From the NCBI RefSeq assembly GCF_001953985.1, contig NZ_MBEI01000046.1, positions 1-64,000 of the forward strand: a stretch of 64,000 nt of DNA, given 5' to 3'. This DNA is from Mycobacterium colombiense. GTDB taxonomy: Bacteria > Actinomycetota > Actinomycetes > Mycobacteriales > Mycobacteriaceae. A program made the position numbers and the translations under genes. Position 1 is the stretch's first letter, and the number at the start of each line of letters is the position of its first letter. The notes beneath the pieces were generated by a model. The model saw only the letters and a list, made by a program, of their open reading frames with translations. It ran no database searches and was not told the origin of the DNA. Below, piece after piece: positions 29,148 to 36,956 of the stretch.

Positions 29148-29259
29148 TCAGCCTAGTGGCGATCGCAAGCGCGGCGGGCCGGGCGCAGCGGGTCGCCACG
29201 CATTCAGCCTAGTGGCGATCGCAAGCGCGGCGGGCCGGGCGCAGCGGGTCGCCACGCAT
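29148..29259. repeat. Perfect tandem duplication, 2 x 56 bp
   Basis: Copies at 29148-29203 and 29204-29259 are identical at every base; each begins TCAGCCTAGTGGCGATCG and ends GTCGCCACGCAT. The array lies between the aldo/keto reductase start (29143) and the PknH-sensor-like gene stop (29296). It resembles mycobacterial minisatellite (VNTR) loci. Because it covers the upstream region of the reductase, copy-number change could affect its expression. Confidence 0.95.
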
Positions 29260-29295
29260 GGGCCCCGCAGCCAGCCGCCGATCCGTGTGGGTCGC

Positions 29296-30318
29296 TCAGC
29301 CTGGAATCTTGCCGAGGATGTAGTTGGCGATGCTGACCGCCGCCGCGCGGGGTGGCGCGCTGTCCGTGGTGCCGCTGGCGGACACGTTCAGGTCGATGAC
29401 GACGTTCGCCTTGGCGGCGATCGCCCGTGCCGAGCGCACCTGGATCCCCTTGGGCGTCAGGTCCAGGGTGGTGATGCCGTTGCCGGCGTCGGCGGGCGCG
29501 CTCACCGACATCGGGATCGGCTGCCCGCCGGGAGCGCTCACGGTGACGGTCGAGCCGCCGCACTTGTGCCAGCCCGACAGTAGGGTGCCCAGTTGCGCCT
29601 GGGCCGCGCCCGGATCGCGGAACGCCGCCACGCCCTGGATGACCTGCATGGACTTCATCATGCTGCGCGTGTCGGTGAACTCCCCGGCGTGATATCCGGC
29701 CAGCGCCCCTGGGGTGTAGGCATCCGGGCTGCCTGCGGCGATGCTTTCCCAGCACTCCGGGCGGTCGATGCTGCCGTCATCCGGGGAACGGCCCGGGCTG
29801 TTCCACGTCGGGCCGACGTCGAGGTTCGCGTCGGCGGTGATGTTGCGCAGCGCGTCGAGCCCGGGCAGCAGCGTGGCGATGGTCTCCGGCGGGACCGTGG
29901 GGGGCGGGGGTCCGGCGGCGGAACTGGAGCCGGGCGAGGCCCGGTGTGACGAGGTCGAACCGGAAAGCGTGGCCCACCCGGCCAGGGCGACGACCGCCAA
30001 CATGATGAAGATGTACGACAGCGTCACGCCCACCAGGGCACGGTCCCGGCCGAGTTCGCCGGTGCGGCGGATCTGCGCAAGCCCGAGATGTCCGAGAATC
30101 GCTCCCACGGGCGCGAACAGGAACGCGAAAACCAGCGACAGCGTCGCCAGGGTGTTGACCGGCGGGCGGTAGGGCGCGGGAGCGGGCGGCGGCGTGAACG
30201 GCGGCGGCTGCATGGCGGCCGGCTGCTCGGTGGGCGGTTCCAGGTCGGGAGGCGGGACGCGGCCGAGCGGGTCATAGCTCAGCGGGTTTTGCCAATACGG
30301 GTCCTGCGGGTTGGTCAC
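29296..30318 (-). CDS. DUF4190/PknH sensor domain-containing membrane protein
   Basis: 340 residues. A Pro-rich cytoplasmic N-terminus (about 1-54) leads into two TM segments (about 57-77 and 95-117) around the GHLGLAQIRRTGE turn of DUF4190. After a Ser/Pro linker, an extracytoplasmic domain (about 145-340) resembles the PknH C-terminal sensor, with conserved Cys residues (PECWES and WHKCGG). PknH-type sensors without a kinase occur widely in mycobacteria as exported or lipid-anchored proteins; the ligand is unknown. It is located at the cell membrane with the sensor outside. Confidence 0.82.
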   Translation of the reverse strand: MTNPQDPYWQNPLSYDPLGRVPPPDLEPPTEQPAAMQPPPFTPPPAPAPYRPPVNTLATLSLVFAFLFAPVGAILGHLGLAQIRRTGELGRDRALVGVTLSYIFIMLAVVALAGWATLSGSTSSHRASPGSSSAAGPPPPTVPPETIATLLPGLDALRNITADANLDVGPTWNSPGRSPDDGSIDRPECWESIAAGSPDAYTPGALAGYHAGEFTDTRSMMKSMQVIQGVAAFRDPGAAQAQLGTLLSGWHKCGGSTVTVSAPGGQPIPMSVSAPADAGNGITTLDLTPKGIQVRSARAIAAKANVVIDLNVSASGTTDSAPPRAAAVSIANYILGKIPG

Positions 30319-30388
30319 CCCAGTGCCTCCTTACCGGCGAACCTGCCCGAAATGTAGCCGACGAGGGCCCTCCTCTAAACCGAGACCG

Positions 30389-31462
30389 TCACAGCCGTGG
30401 CTTGGCGACGCTGACCACGTAGGGCGCGTGCGCGAAGGTCAGGTAGACCCGATGCGGCCCGACGGCCATGCCCGAGAGTTCGGCCGCCCGGGCATCGGCC
30501 GGCAGCCCCGCCCGGTAGTCGATGCTGCGGAGCACGGAGATTCGCCCGTCCGGAAAGCCGGTGAAGCTTGCCGTTTCGAGCGTCACCAGCTCGTGGTCGG
30601 TGGCGGCGTAGATCCTGGTGTCGTCGGTGCCGAGTTCGCGGATCGGCGAGGGTAACCGAGTGCTGGCCAGCTCCTCCAATCCCTGTCCGCCGCGGCGGGA
30701 GTCGATCGCATGCAGCGTGTTGTCGTCGCGGCCGGCGACATAGCTGCGGGTCACCGCGGTGCCGTCACCGGCCGAGACCGCAACGTTGAAGTCCAGTGAC
30801 CCGCGTTGCGCCGCAGGCGAGGACGTCCCCTGGAAGTGGCGGATGCCCGACGATCCGAACAGGTGGTAGTCGAGCTTGCGGCCGCGGTTCGCGCCGTCGA
30901 TGGTGTCGGCGCTGGTGTCGGTGACCGCGGTGGGCAGCTTGCGGTAGCCATACTGATCCACCGGCGTCACGGCCTTTCCATCCGACGACAGCGCCAGCAG
31001 CATCCGCAATCCCGCGTCCTCGGACAGGTAGGCCGGGGCCGGTCCGGCGTCGAAATCGTTGACCTGGCGCAGACTTTCCAGGTCGACAACGGCCACCCTG
31101 CCGCGCTCGGGCTGCGGCACGAAGACGTCACCCTCGTCTTTCCGGCTGATCTGCAGATTGCGTCCGGACGCCATGGGTGCGGAGAACCTTGTCTTGGCAT
31201 CGCCGCCGCGGTCACCGGCGGTGACCTCGGCCAGCCGATGGTCGTCGGTGAGCGCGACCAGGGCGTGCATGCGGTAGGACCACACCGGCTCGTGCAACGC
31301 GACACCGGCCCGCCAGAGTTCGACATCGGGCTCGGATTCCAACGACGCTCCCGGGTGTGAACACCCCATGGTTATCGCGGCCGCCGCGACCGCTCCGACG
31401 ACTCCGCAGCGCAGCAACACCCGCGTGCGCTGGCCCGCGCGGAGACCCATTCCGGCGCCCAT
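30389..31462 (-). CDS. Lipoprotein, probable beta-propeller
   Basis: 357 residues. The signal peptide has a basic start, a hydrophobic core (VVGAVAAAAI) and a lipobox TMGC, with the lipidated Cys at 34. The mature part shows repeated short beta motifs (VAVVDLESL, NTLHAIDSR, TRIYAATDHEL, HRVYLTFAHAPYVVSV), which suggests a WD/YVTN-like propeller on the outer face of the membrane. No enzyme motif was recognised. ATG 31462 is chosen because AAGGAG lies 10 nt upstream. A SigF-like promoter faces it; the divergent hemerythrin gene has its own. Confidence 0.75.
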   Translation of the reverse strand: MGAGMGLRAGQRTRVLLRCGVVGAVAAAAITMGCSHPGASLESEPDVELWRAGVALHEPVWSYRMHALVALTDDHRLAEVTAGDRGGDAKTRFSAPMASGRNLQISRKDEGDVFVPQPERGRVAVVDLESLRQVNDFDAGPAPAYLSEDAGLRMLLALSSDGKAVTPVDQYGYRKLPTAVTDTSADTIDGANRGRKLDYHLFGSSGIRHFQGTSSPAAQRGSLDFNVAVSAGDGTAVTRSYVAGRDDNTLHAIDSRRGGQGLEELASTRLPSPIRELGTDDTRIYAATDHELVTLETASFTGFPDGRISVLRSIDYRAGLPADARAAELSGMAVGPHRVYLTFAHAPYVVSVAKPRL

Positions 31463-31496
31463 CGACCGCGTGCTCCTTCCGCTGTTTGTCCAGGAC

Positions 31497-31521
31497 ATAC
31501 CCCCTACGGACGCGGCCACAC
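31497..31521 (-). promoter_or_regulatory. SigF-like promoter for the lipoprotein gene
   Basis: Minus strand GTGT, 15 nt, GGGTAT, one mismatch in the -35. The -10 is 35 nt from ATG 31462. The -35 lies only 3 bp from the oppositely oriented SigF-like -35 of the hemerythrin gene. Confidence 0.4.
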
Positions 31522-31524
31522 CCC

Positions 31525-31550
31525 GTTTGACGGTCGGAATCGTCGGGTAG
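31525..31550 (+). promoter_or_regulatory. SigF-like promoter for the hemerythrin gene
   Basis: GTTT, 16 nt, GGGTAG, matching the SigF consensus except for the last base. The -10 ends 60 nt before GTG 31611. Confidence 0.5.
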
Positions 31551-31610
31551 CCGATTCAGCGAGCGCGCACAGCCCCGCGCGCCGAACCAAGTAGATGGGA
31601 GGGACACACT

Positions 31611-32171
31611 GTGGCACCGACCGCCATCAAGTCACCCACCGACGTGGTCGACTTCCTCGTCAGTCAGCACAAGCAGATCAAGGCGATGTTCGCCCAAACC
31701 CTGGCGGCGTCCGGGAAGGCCCGTGAGGAGGCCTTTGTCGAGCTTCGGCGGATGCTCGCCGTGCACGAGACCGCGGAGGAAGAGGTCGTTCACCCCCGCG
31801 CCAAGCGCAAGATCTCCAACGGCACCACCGTGGTGGACAAGCGGCTGAACGAAGAGCACGAAGCCAAGACCGTGCTGCAGAAGCTGGAAAAGCTCGACGT
31901 CAACAGCGAGGAGTTCACTCGCGAATTGACGAAGCTGCGCGACGCCGTGATCGACCACGCCGAGCACGAGGAGCGCGACGAATTCGCCAAGCTGGGTGAG
32001 GAATTGAGCGGCGAAGAGCTCGAGCGCATGGGCCGCGCCGCCAAGCTCGCCGAGGCCATTGCGCCCACCCGGCCGCACGCCGGCGTCGAATCCCAGGTGG
32101 CCAACCTGGCCGCCGGTCCGTTCGCCGCGATGCTCGACCGGGCCCGCGACGCCATCGTGGGCAAGGGCTGA
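31611..32171 (+). CDS. Hemerythrin (HHE) domain protein
   Basis: 186 residues, mostly helical. HHE-type iron ligands are seen in FLVSQHKQIKAMF (His 20 region), LAVHETAEEEVVHP, NEEHEAKTVL and DHAEHEERDEF. These give the alternating His/Glu pattern of a diiron four-helix bundle at about 10-135. The C-terminal 50 residues are less conserved. Mycobacterial hemerythrin-like proteins have been tied to SigF-dependent oxidative and nitrosative stress responses; the SigF-like promoter upstream agrees. GTG 31611 follows GGGAGGGAC. A long GC-rich hairpin lies after the stop. Confidence 0.85.
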   Translation: MAPTAIKSPTDVVDFLVSQHKQIKAMFAQTLAASGKAREEAFVELRRMLAVHETAEEEVVHPRAKRKISNGTTVVDKRLNEEHEAKTVLQKLEKLDVNSEEFTRELTKLRDAVIDHAEHEERDEFAKLGEELSGEELERMGRAAKLAEAIAPTRPHAGVESQVANLAAGPFAAMLDRARDAIVGKG

Positions 32172-32181
32172 CACAACCAAA

Positions 32182-32225
32182 GGCGTGGTCCCCCCGCTCG
32201 GTGGGGGAGCGGGGGTACCCACGCC
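32182..32225. terminator. Long GC-rich hairpin between hemerythrin and udgX
   Basis: GGCGTGGTCCCCCCGCTC pairs almost perfectly with GAGCGGGGGTACCCACGCC around a short loop (arms of about 18 bp with one or two mismatches). There is no T-run, so it is either an intrinsic terminator of the mycobacterial tract-less kind or a leader hairpin of udgX, whose ATG is 12 bp away. Confidence 0.5.
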
Positions 32226-32237
32226 CTCCGTCTCATC

Positions 32238-32906
32238 ATGGCCGCAACATCGAACGCACCCGGGGCCGCCCGCTACCTCCCAGAGGAGCGCGGCCTCGAC
32301 GCGCTGCGCGATGCGGCCGAAACCTGCCACGGCTGTTCGCTTTTCGAGGATGCCACCCAAACGGTGTTCGGCAATGGGCACCCCGGCGCCCCGATCATGC
32401 TGGTGGGCGAGCAGCCCGGCGACCAAGAGGACCGCGCCGGCGAACCGTTCGTCGGCCCGGCCGGACGACTGCTCGCCCGCGCCCTCGAGGACGCCGGCAT
32501 CGACCCGGCGATGGTCTACGAGACCAACGCCGTCAAGCACTTCAAGTTCACCCGCAAGGGCGGCAAGCGACGCATCCACCAAAAGCCCGGCCGCACCGAA
32601 GTGGTCGCCTGCCGACCCTGGCTGATCGCCGAAATCGAGGCGGTGCGGCCACAGGTCATCGTGTGCCTCGGTGCTACCGCCGCACAGTCGTTGTTGGGAG
32701 GAACATTTCGGGTGTCCACCCAGCGCGGCCAACAACTGCGGCTGCCCTCAACCGTCGACGTACACCTGACACCCGAGCCGACCCTCGTGGCGACGGTTCA
32801 CCCCTCATCGGTGTTGCGCGACCGCAGCGACCGGCATGACGAGGTCTACAAGGCGTTCGTCGACGACCTGCGCAGCGCGGCAGCAGGGCTGGGCAGGCGC
32901 GGGTGA
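32238..32906 (+). CDS. udgX: Uracil-DNA glycosylase UdgX (covalent uracil-DNA binding type)
   Basis: 222 residues of the family 4-like UDG superfamily with the UdgX hallmark R-loop KRRIH (His at 114). Motif A reads GEQPGDQEDRAGEPFVGPAG and motif B VATVHPSSVLR. Four cysteines (C30, C33 and two in VVACRPW and VIVCLGA) fit the 4Fe-4S cluster. In M. smegmatis UdgX the R-loop His attacks the sugar after uracil release and leaves the enzyme covalently bound to DNA. M. tuberculosis lacks the gene, from memory. It repairs or marks uracil in DNA. The start ATG is 12 bp after the GC-rich hairpin. Confidence 0.93.
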   Translation: MAATSNAPGAARYLPEERGLDALRDAAETCHGCSLFEDATQTVFGNGHPGAPIMLVGEQPGDQEDRAGEPFVGPAGRLLARALEDAGIDPAMVYETNAVKHFKFTRKGGKRRIHQKPGRTEVVACRPWLIAEIEAVRPQVIVCLGATAAQSLLGGTFRVSTQRGQQLRLPSTVDVHLTPEPTLVATVHPSSVLRDRSDRHDEVYKAFVDDLRSAAAGLGRRG

Positions 32907-32922
32907 GTTGACCCGCTGTGGG

Positions 32923-34716
32923 TCAACTCTTCTTGTGCGGCAAGAACTCCTGGGCCTTGGTCTTCAGGCCGACCTTGACGAAGCCCACGCGATCCTCGTC
33001 ACCGGAGAGCACCGCCGTGGTCGCCGACTTGAACTGCTCCCAGGTCGCGTGCGGCGGGATGGGTGGCATGTCCGGGTCGGTGTAGACGTCGAGCACCGTG
33101 GGACGATCCGCCGACAGCGCCTTGCGCCAGGCGTCCGACAATTCCTCCGGATCCTTGATGGCCACGGCGCTCAGGCCCAGGCTGGCCGCGAACGCGGCGA
33201 AGTCGATATCCGGAAGGTTCTGGGACTCAGCGAATTTCGGCGCACCGGCCATGGCGCGCATTTCCCAGGTCACCTGGTTGAGGTCGTTGTTGTGCAAGAT
33301 CGCGATGATCAAGCGGGGGTCCTTCCATTCGTTCCAATACCGCTTGATCGTGATCAGTTCGGCCATGCCGTTCATCTGCATGGCGCCGTCACCGGCGAAC
33401 ACGATGACGGGCCGGTCCGGGTGGCCGAACTTGGCGCCGATGCCGTATGGAACCCCGGGACCCATCGTGGCCAGCGTGCCCGACAGCGAGCCCCGCATGT
33501 TGCCGCGGAAACGCAGGTTGCGCGCATACCAGTTGGCCGACGAGCCGGAATCGGCTGTGACGATGGCATTGTCGGGCAACTGCGGCGACAGCTCGGAGAA
33601 CAGCCGCAGCGGATTGACCGGGTGGGCGCTGACCATCGCTTCCTTGTCCATGGTCTCCCACCAGCGGGCCACGGTCTTCTCGATGCCCTCGCGCCACGAG
33701 CGGTCCTCCTTGCGACGCAGGTGCGGGATCAGCGCCCGCAGTGCGGTTTTCGCGTCGGCGACCAGGTTGACCTCGTATGGGTAGCGCATGCCGATCATCC
33801 GGCCGTCGACGTCGATCTGCACCGCGCGGGCCTGACCGAATTCCGGCAGGAACTGCGTATACGGGAAGCTGGACCCGACGGTCAGCAGCGTGTCGCAGTC
33901 GCGCATCATCTCGTAGCTCGGGCGGGTCCCCAACAGCCCGATCGAGCCGGTGACCCAAGGCAATTCGTCCGACAGCACGTCCTTGCCCAACAGCGCCTTC
34001 GCCGCGCCCGCACCGAGCAGGTCGGCGACCTCGGACAGCTCTTGGTGGGCGCCGCGGGCGCCGGTGCCCACCAGGATGGCGACCTTCTTGCCGGCGTTGA
34101 GCACGTCGGCCGCGCGGGCGATCGCGGTGTCGTCGGGGGCGATGTCCGGGTACTCGATGCCAAGGCTGGAGGGCACCATCTTGAACGCGTGCTCGGGCGG
34201 CGAGTACGGCAGCTCTTGGACGTCGCTGGGGATGATCAGCGCCGTCGGCGCCCGCTGCGTCATCGCTATCCGGATCGCGCGGTCCAGCACATTCGGCAAT
34301 TGCTCGGGGACGGTGACCATTTGGATGTAGTCGCTGGCGACGTCCTTGAACAGGGTCAACAGGTCGACCTCCTGCTGATAGTTCCCGCCCATTGCGCTGC
34401 GGTTGGTCTGACCCACGATGGCCACCACCGGAACATGGTCGAGTTTCGCGTCGTAGAGGCCGTTGAGCAGGTGGATCGCGCCGGGTCCGGACGTGGCGGC
34501 GCAGACCCCGACCCTGCCGGTGAATTTCGCGTAGCCGACCGCTTCGAAGGCGCTCATCTCCTCGTGGCGCGACTGGATGAACTTGGGCTTGTTATCCGCG
34601 CGGCCCCACGCCGCGAGCAGCCCGTTGATGCCGTCGCCGGGGTACCCGAATACATGTTCAACGCCCCATGCCCGCAAGCGCTCTAGCAGATAGTCGGAAA
34701 CCTCTTTTTTAGACAT
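32923..34716 (-). CDS. Thiamine pyrophosphate-dependent enzyme, pyruvate oxidase/acetolactate synthase-like
   Basis: 597 residues in the three-domain ThDP order. The N-terminal Pyr domain has the catalytic Glu in SRHEEMSAFEAVGYAKF, then a middle nucleotide-binding-like domain (VAILVGTGARGA), and a C-terminal PP domain with the GDG...NN motif (FAGDGAMQMNG to HNN). It resembles pyruvate:quinone oxidoreductase PoxB and related proteins annotated simply as thiamine pyrophosphate-requiring. The C-terminal 25 residues are basic (KTKAQEFLPHKKS), and no membrane-binding helix is obvious, so pyruvate oxidase activity is not assured. ATG 34716 follows GAGGAGGG. It converges with udgX. Confidence 0.85.
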   Translation of the reverse strand: MSKKEVSDYLLERLRAWGVEHVFGYPGDGINGLLAAWGRADNKPKFIQSRHEEMSAFEAVGYAKFTGRVGVCAATSGPGAIHLLNGLYDAKLDHVPVVAIVGQTNRSAMGGNYQQEVDLLTLFKDVASDYIQMVTVPEQLPNVLDRAIRIAMTQRAPTALIIPSDVQELPYSPPEHAFKMVPSSLGIEYPDIAPDDTAIARAADVLNAGKKVAILVGTGARGAHQELSEVADLLGAGAAKALLGKDVLSDELPWVTGSIGLLGTRPSYEMMRDCDTLLTVGSSFPYTQFLPEFGQARAVQIDVDGRMIGMRYPYEVNLVADAKTALRALIPHLRRKEDRSWREGIEKTVARWWETMDKEAMVSAHPVNPLRLFSELSPQLPDNAIVTADSGSSANWYARNLRFRGNMRGSLSGTLATMGPGVPYGIGAKFGHPDRPVIVFAGDGAMQMNGMAELITIKRYWNEWKDPRLIIAILHNNDLNQVTWEMRAMAGAPKFAESQNLPDIDFAAFAASLGLSAVAIKDPEELSDAWRKALSADRPTVLDVYTDPDMPPIPPHATWEQFKSATTAVLSGDEDRVGFVKVGLKTKAQEFLPHKKS

Positions 34717-34978
34717 GTTTTCCCTCCTCGGCAGACGGATCTCAGTGCTGGCGGATGGGCATGTGTGGCTATTGTTTGAACCACCTGCAAGGCAGCGCCG
34801 TCGAGTCGCGGGCCAACCGATGACGGACGCCGCTGACAGACGTGACCCATGCAGGCTGCCGCCGCGTGGGCGGCTTGGGCACTTCCCACACGAGCCCGAT
34901 TACCCGCATTCGCCGTTGTTATTCGCTGAAACGCGGCGGGTCAGGCGACTCTCAGCCAGTTTTCAGCTGGCGGATTGC

Positions 34979-36034
34979 TCAGGCCGACTTGGGCAGCGCA
35001 GATGATCCACCGGCGATGTTGCCCTTGGCCACTCGCCGGATCAGCATGCGGGTCGCCTTGTCCAGGATCTCCTGGGCCACATCGGGTTTACGGACGCGTT
35101 CGGCGCGCTGCGCCGCGGCGGCGATGGTCAGTCCCTGCTCGTAGCCGGTGACGACGCGCGGGTCCACGTAGGAACCACGCGCCACCGCCGGGGTATTGCC
35201 CAGTTCCTCGGCCACCTCTTTCATCACCGCGGATTCGACGCGCTTGGCGACGCGGCGCGACACCGGCGGGTCGGCGTCGGCGAACGCCGCGGCGGCCAGC
35301 ACCGTCCCATGCCAGGTCCGCAGGTCCTTGACGGTGTATTCGTCGCCGACCAGTTGCTTGAATCGGTCGTTGAGGTCATCGGCGCGTACATCGAGCCAGC
35401 CGGATGCGGTGCGGCACACCAGAAGTCGATCGCCTCGGTCGGGCCGGCGCATCAGCGCGCGCACCGCCCGGACCACTTCGGGGTCCTCGATCTCCACGGT
35501 GCGCCGGACCCCGCTTTTGGCCGGAAAATCGAACTCGACCGCATCACGCCGGACCACGACGTGCTCACACAACAGGGTGGACAGACCGTAGGACTCGTTT
35601 TCCTCGGCGTATTGCTCACCGCCGGCGCGAAAGTAGCCGCGATCGAGCAGCCGCAGCGCGAGCGCCAATACCCGCTTGCGGGTCAAGCCCTTCCGCGTCA
35701 GGTCCTTGGCGATCTCGGTGCGCCACGCGGGTAGCCGGGTGGACAGTTCCAGCACGCGGTCGAACTTCTCCTCGGCGCGTTCCTGCTGCCAGGCGGGGTG
35801 GTACAGATACTGCCGACGGCCGGCGGCGTCGACGCCCACGGCCTGAATGTGGCCGTTGCTATACGGCGAAATCCAGACCTTCTTCCAGGCCGGTGGAATA
35901 ACCAGATCCTTGATGCGCTGCAGGGTTTCCGGATCGGACAGCACTTTGCCGTCCGGCCGGTAATAGGAGAAGCCTTTACCGCGTCGCTTGCGCGTGATAC
36001 CCGGCTTGCTCAGCACGCTACGGCGCAGCCGCAT
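34979..36034 (-). CDS. DNA topoisomerase IB (poxvirus/bacterial type)
   Basis: 351 residues. The N-terminal domain reads GFSYYRPDGKVLSDPETLQRIKDLVIPPAWKKVWI in segments, typical of bacterial TopIB. The catalytic domain carries the Arg/Lys set (DRGYFRAGGEQYAEENESYGLSTL; KDLRTWHGT) and the nucleophile Tyr289 in ARGSYVDPRVV. It relaxes both positive and negative supercoils by a 3'-phosphotyrosyl intermediate, without ATP. TopIB occurs in M. avium-type and fast-growing mycobacteria but not in M. tuberculosis, from memory. ATG 36034 is preceded by GGAGG. A weak SigF-like promoter lies upstream. Confidence 0.93.
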   Translation of the reverse strand: MRLRRSVLSKPGITRKRRGKGFSYYRPDGKVLSDPETLQRIKDLVIPPAWKKVWISPYSNGHIQAVGVDAAGRRQYLYHPAWQQERAEEKFDRVLELSTRLPAWRTEIAKDLTRKGLTRKRVLALALRLLDRGYFRAGGEQYAEENESYGLSTLLCEHVVVRRDAVEFDFPAKSGVRRTVEIEDPEVVRAVRALMRRPDRGDRLLVCRTASGWLDVRADDLNDRFKQLVGDEYTVKDLRTWHGTVLAAAAFADADPPVSRRVAKRVESAVMKEVAEELGNTPAVARGSYVDPRVVTGYEQGLTIAAAAQRAERVRKPDVAQEILDKATRMLIRRVAKGNIAGGSSALPKSA

Positions 36035-36068
36035 TCTCGTCCTCCAGTTCTGGTAGCTGACTGCACAA

Positions 36069-36094
36069 TTACCCGCCGGAGAAGTTGTTCACAC
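36069..36094 (-). promoter_or_regulatory. Weak SigF-like promoter before topoisomerase IB
   Basis: Minus strand GTGT, 16 nt, GGGTAA: two mismatches from consensus with correct spacing, 35 nt from ATG 36034. Confidence 0.3.
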
Positions 36095-36120
36095 CGTGCA
36101 AAAACACGGCCGACGTGGAA

Positions 36121-36150
36121 ACGACCCGCCACAGCGTTGTGGCGGGTCGT
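36121..36150 (-). terminator. Rho-independent terminator of the hemophore-like gene
   Basis: Perfect 13-bp stem, ACGACCCGCCACA with TGTGGCGGGTCGT, and a 4-nt loop, 12 bp after the stop codon at 36163. On the minus strand it ends in CGTTTCC, a short T-tract. Confidence 0.75.
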
Positions 36151-36162
36151 CTCGGACCGGGA

Positions 36163-36561
36163 TCAGCCGGCCATGAACTCCTGGTAAGCCGACTCCAGGT
36201 AGGGCGGCAGGGCGGTGACGTTGCACTGCCGTTCGGTGTCGCCGATCGGTGCCAGGATGCCGCGCAGGTCGTTGTACTCCTGCGGGTGGCCGGTGAAGTA
36301 GCCGCGCAGGCTGGATTCGGCCTCCGGCCGCGGCTGCCCGTAGGCGGCCGTCACCACCTGGTTGGCGCCCGGGTGCGCCGCCAGATACTGCTCTGCCGAG
36401 CCCTGCACCGAGGAAACGGTGTTGTTCACACCGGCGGGGCTGCAGTCGGGTGCCGCGGCCGCCGATGGCGCTCCGACGATGCCCATGGCCATTCCCCCGA
36501 GCAAGCAGCCGGCACTGATCCCGGCAATTTTCCGGCGCGCGACAATACTGCTGATTTTCAT
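36163..36561 (-). CDS. Exported hemophore-related (heme-binding) small protein
   Basis: 132 residues. A Sec signal peptide spans 1 to about 37 (basic MKISSIVARRK, core AGCLLGGMAMGIVG, cleavage after APSAAAA). The mature domain of about 95 residues has two cysteines (PDCSPAG and RQCNVTA) that probably form a disulfide, with an all-helical pattern (YLAAHPGANQVVTAAYGQPRP; YFTGHPQEYNDLRGIL). This matches the mycobacterial hemophore-related family (Rv0203-like) that carries heme in the periplasm or outside. No heme-coordinating Tyr/His set can be confirmed by eye. A metal-regulator-like site overlaps its leader. Followed by a strong terminator. Confidence 0.82.
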   Translation of the reverse strand: MKISSIVARRKIAGISAGCLLGGMAMGIVGAPSAAAAPDCSPAGVNNTVSSVQGSAEQYLAAHPGANQVVTAAYGQPRPEAESSLRGYFTGHPQEYNDLRGILAPIGDTERQCNVTALPPYLESAYQEFMAG

Positions 36562-36583
36562 GATGTTTGCTGTCCTTCGAAAC

Positions 36584-36595
36584 GAAAATGATTTC
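36584..36595 (-). promoter_or_regulatory. Zur/FurB-like core site in the hemophore gene leader
   Basis: GAAAATGATTTC (GAAATCATTTTC on the minus strand) resembles the centre of the mycobacterial Zur box (TGAAAATCATTTTCA), 23 bp upstream of the start codon. The outer arms are poor. Confidence 0.3.
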
Positions 36596-36856
36596 TCTCG
36601 CCAGAGGCTCCCGATCCTCGGAATCCAAAGTAGCGGAAGCCAACAGTGGCAGTGTTCGCTGACGACGACCGAAGGGCGCCGCTAGGGCGGCTCCAGGGGT
36701 CTTTCGCTAAGCGAACGATCAAGCGATCCCCGGATTTTTAAGAAAAGCGGGTGCTCTCTTAGGGAATCGCCATCATGATCGTGACGCAATCGTTATCCGA
36801 AGTGCCGCGGTTACCTGCTCGATCGCGGCCTCAGCTCGCCCGCACGAGTATGCCTC

Positions 36857-36881
36857 GGTTGATCTTCTTGCCGGTGGGTAC
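36857..36881 (+). promoter_or_regulatory. SigF-like promoter before the mnh operon
   Basis: GGTT, 15 nt, GGGTAC, close to the SigF consensus, with the -10 ending 76 nt before mnhE. Confidence 0.35.
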
Positions 36882-36956
36882 CCCGTCAGCCCGGCGATGC
36901 GTGGCGATTGGGTCGTTGGTGACCCGCGACGCGGATGGCGAAAGGTGGGCATTGCG

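Larger units (their letters stand above)
36562..36956. other. 395-bp intergenic region between the hemophore-like gene and the mnh operon
   Basis: It holds both divergent promoters: a Zur/FurB-like AT-rich element at 36584-36595 near the hemophore gene and a SigF-like element at 36857-36881 before mnhE. Short open frames on both strands here have no recognisable domain, and no gene is supported. Confidence 0.55.

Noticed and set aside
32836..34686. A 616-residue plus-strand frame opposite the ThDP enzyme
   Set aside because: Antisense shadow of a well-supported gene; Arg/Gly/His-rich composition with no domain.
34717..34978. Imperfect stem GCCAG-CTGGC near 34955 as terminator of topoisomerase IB
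   Set aside because: Only 5-bp arms and no T-run; too weak to list.
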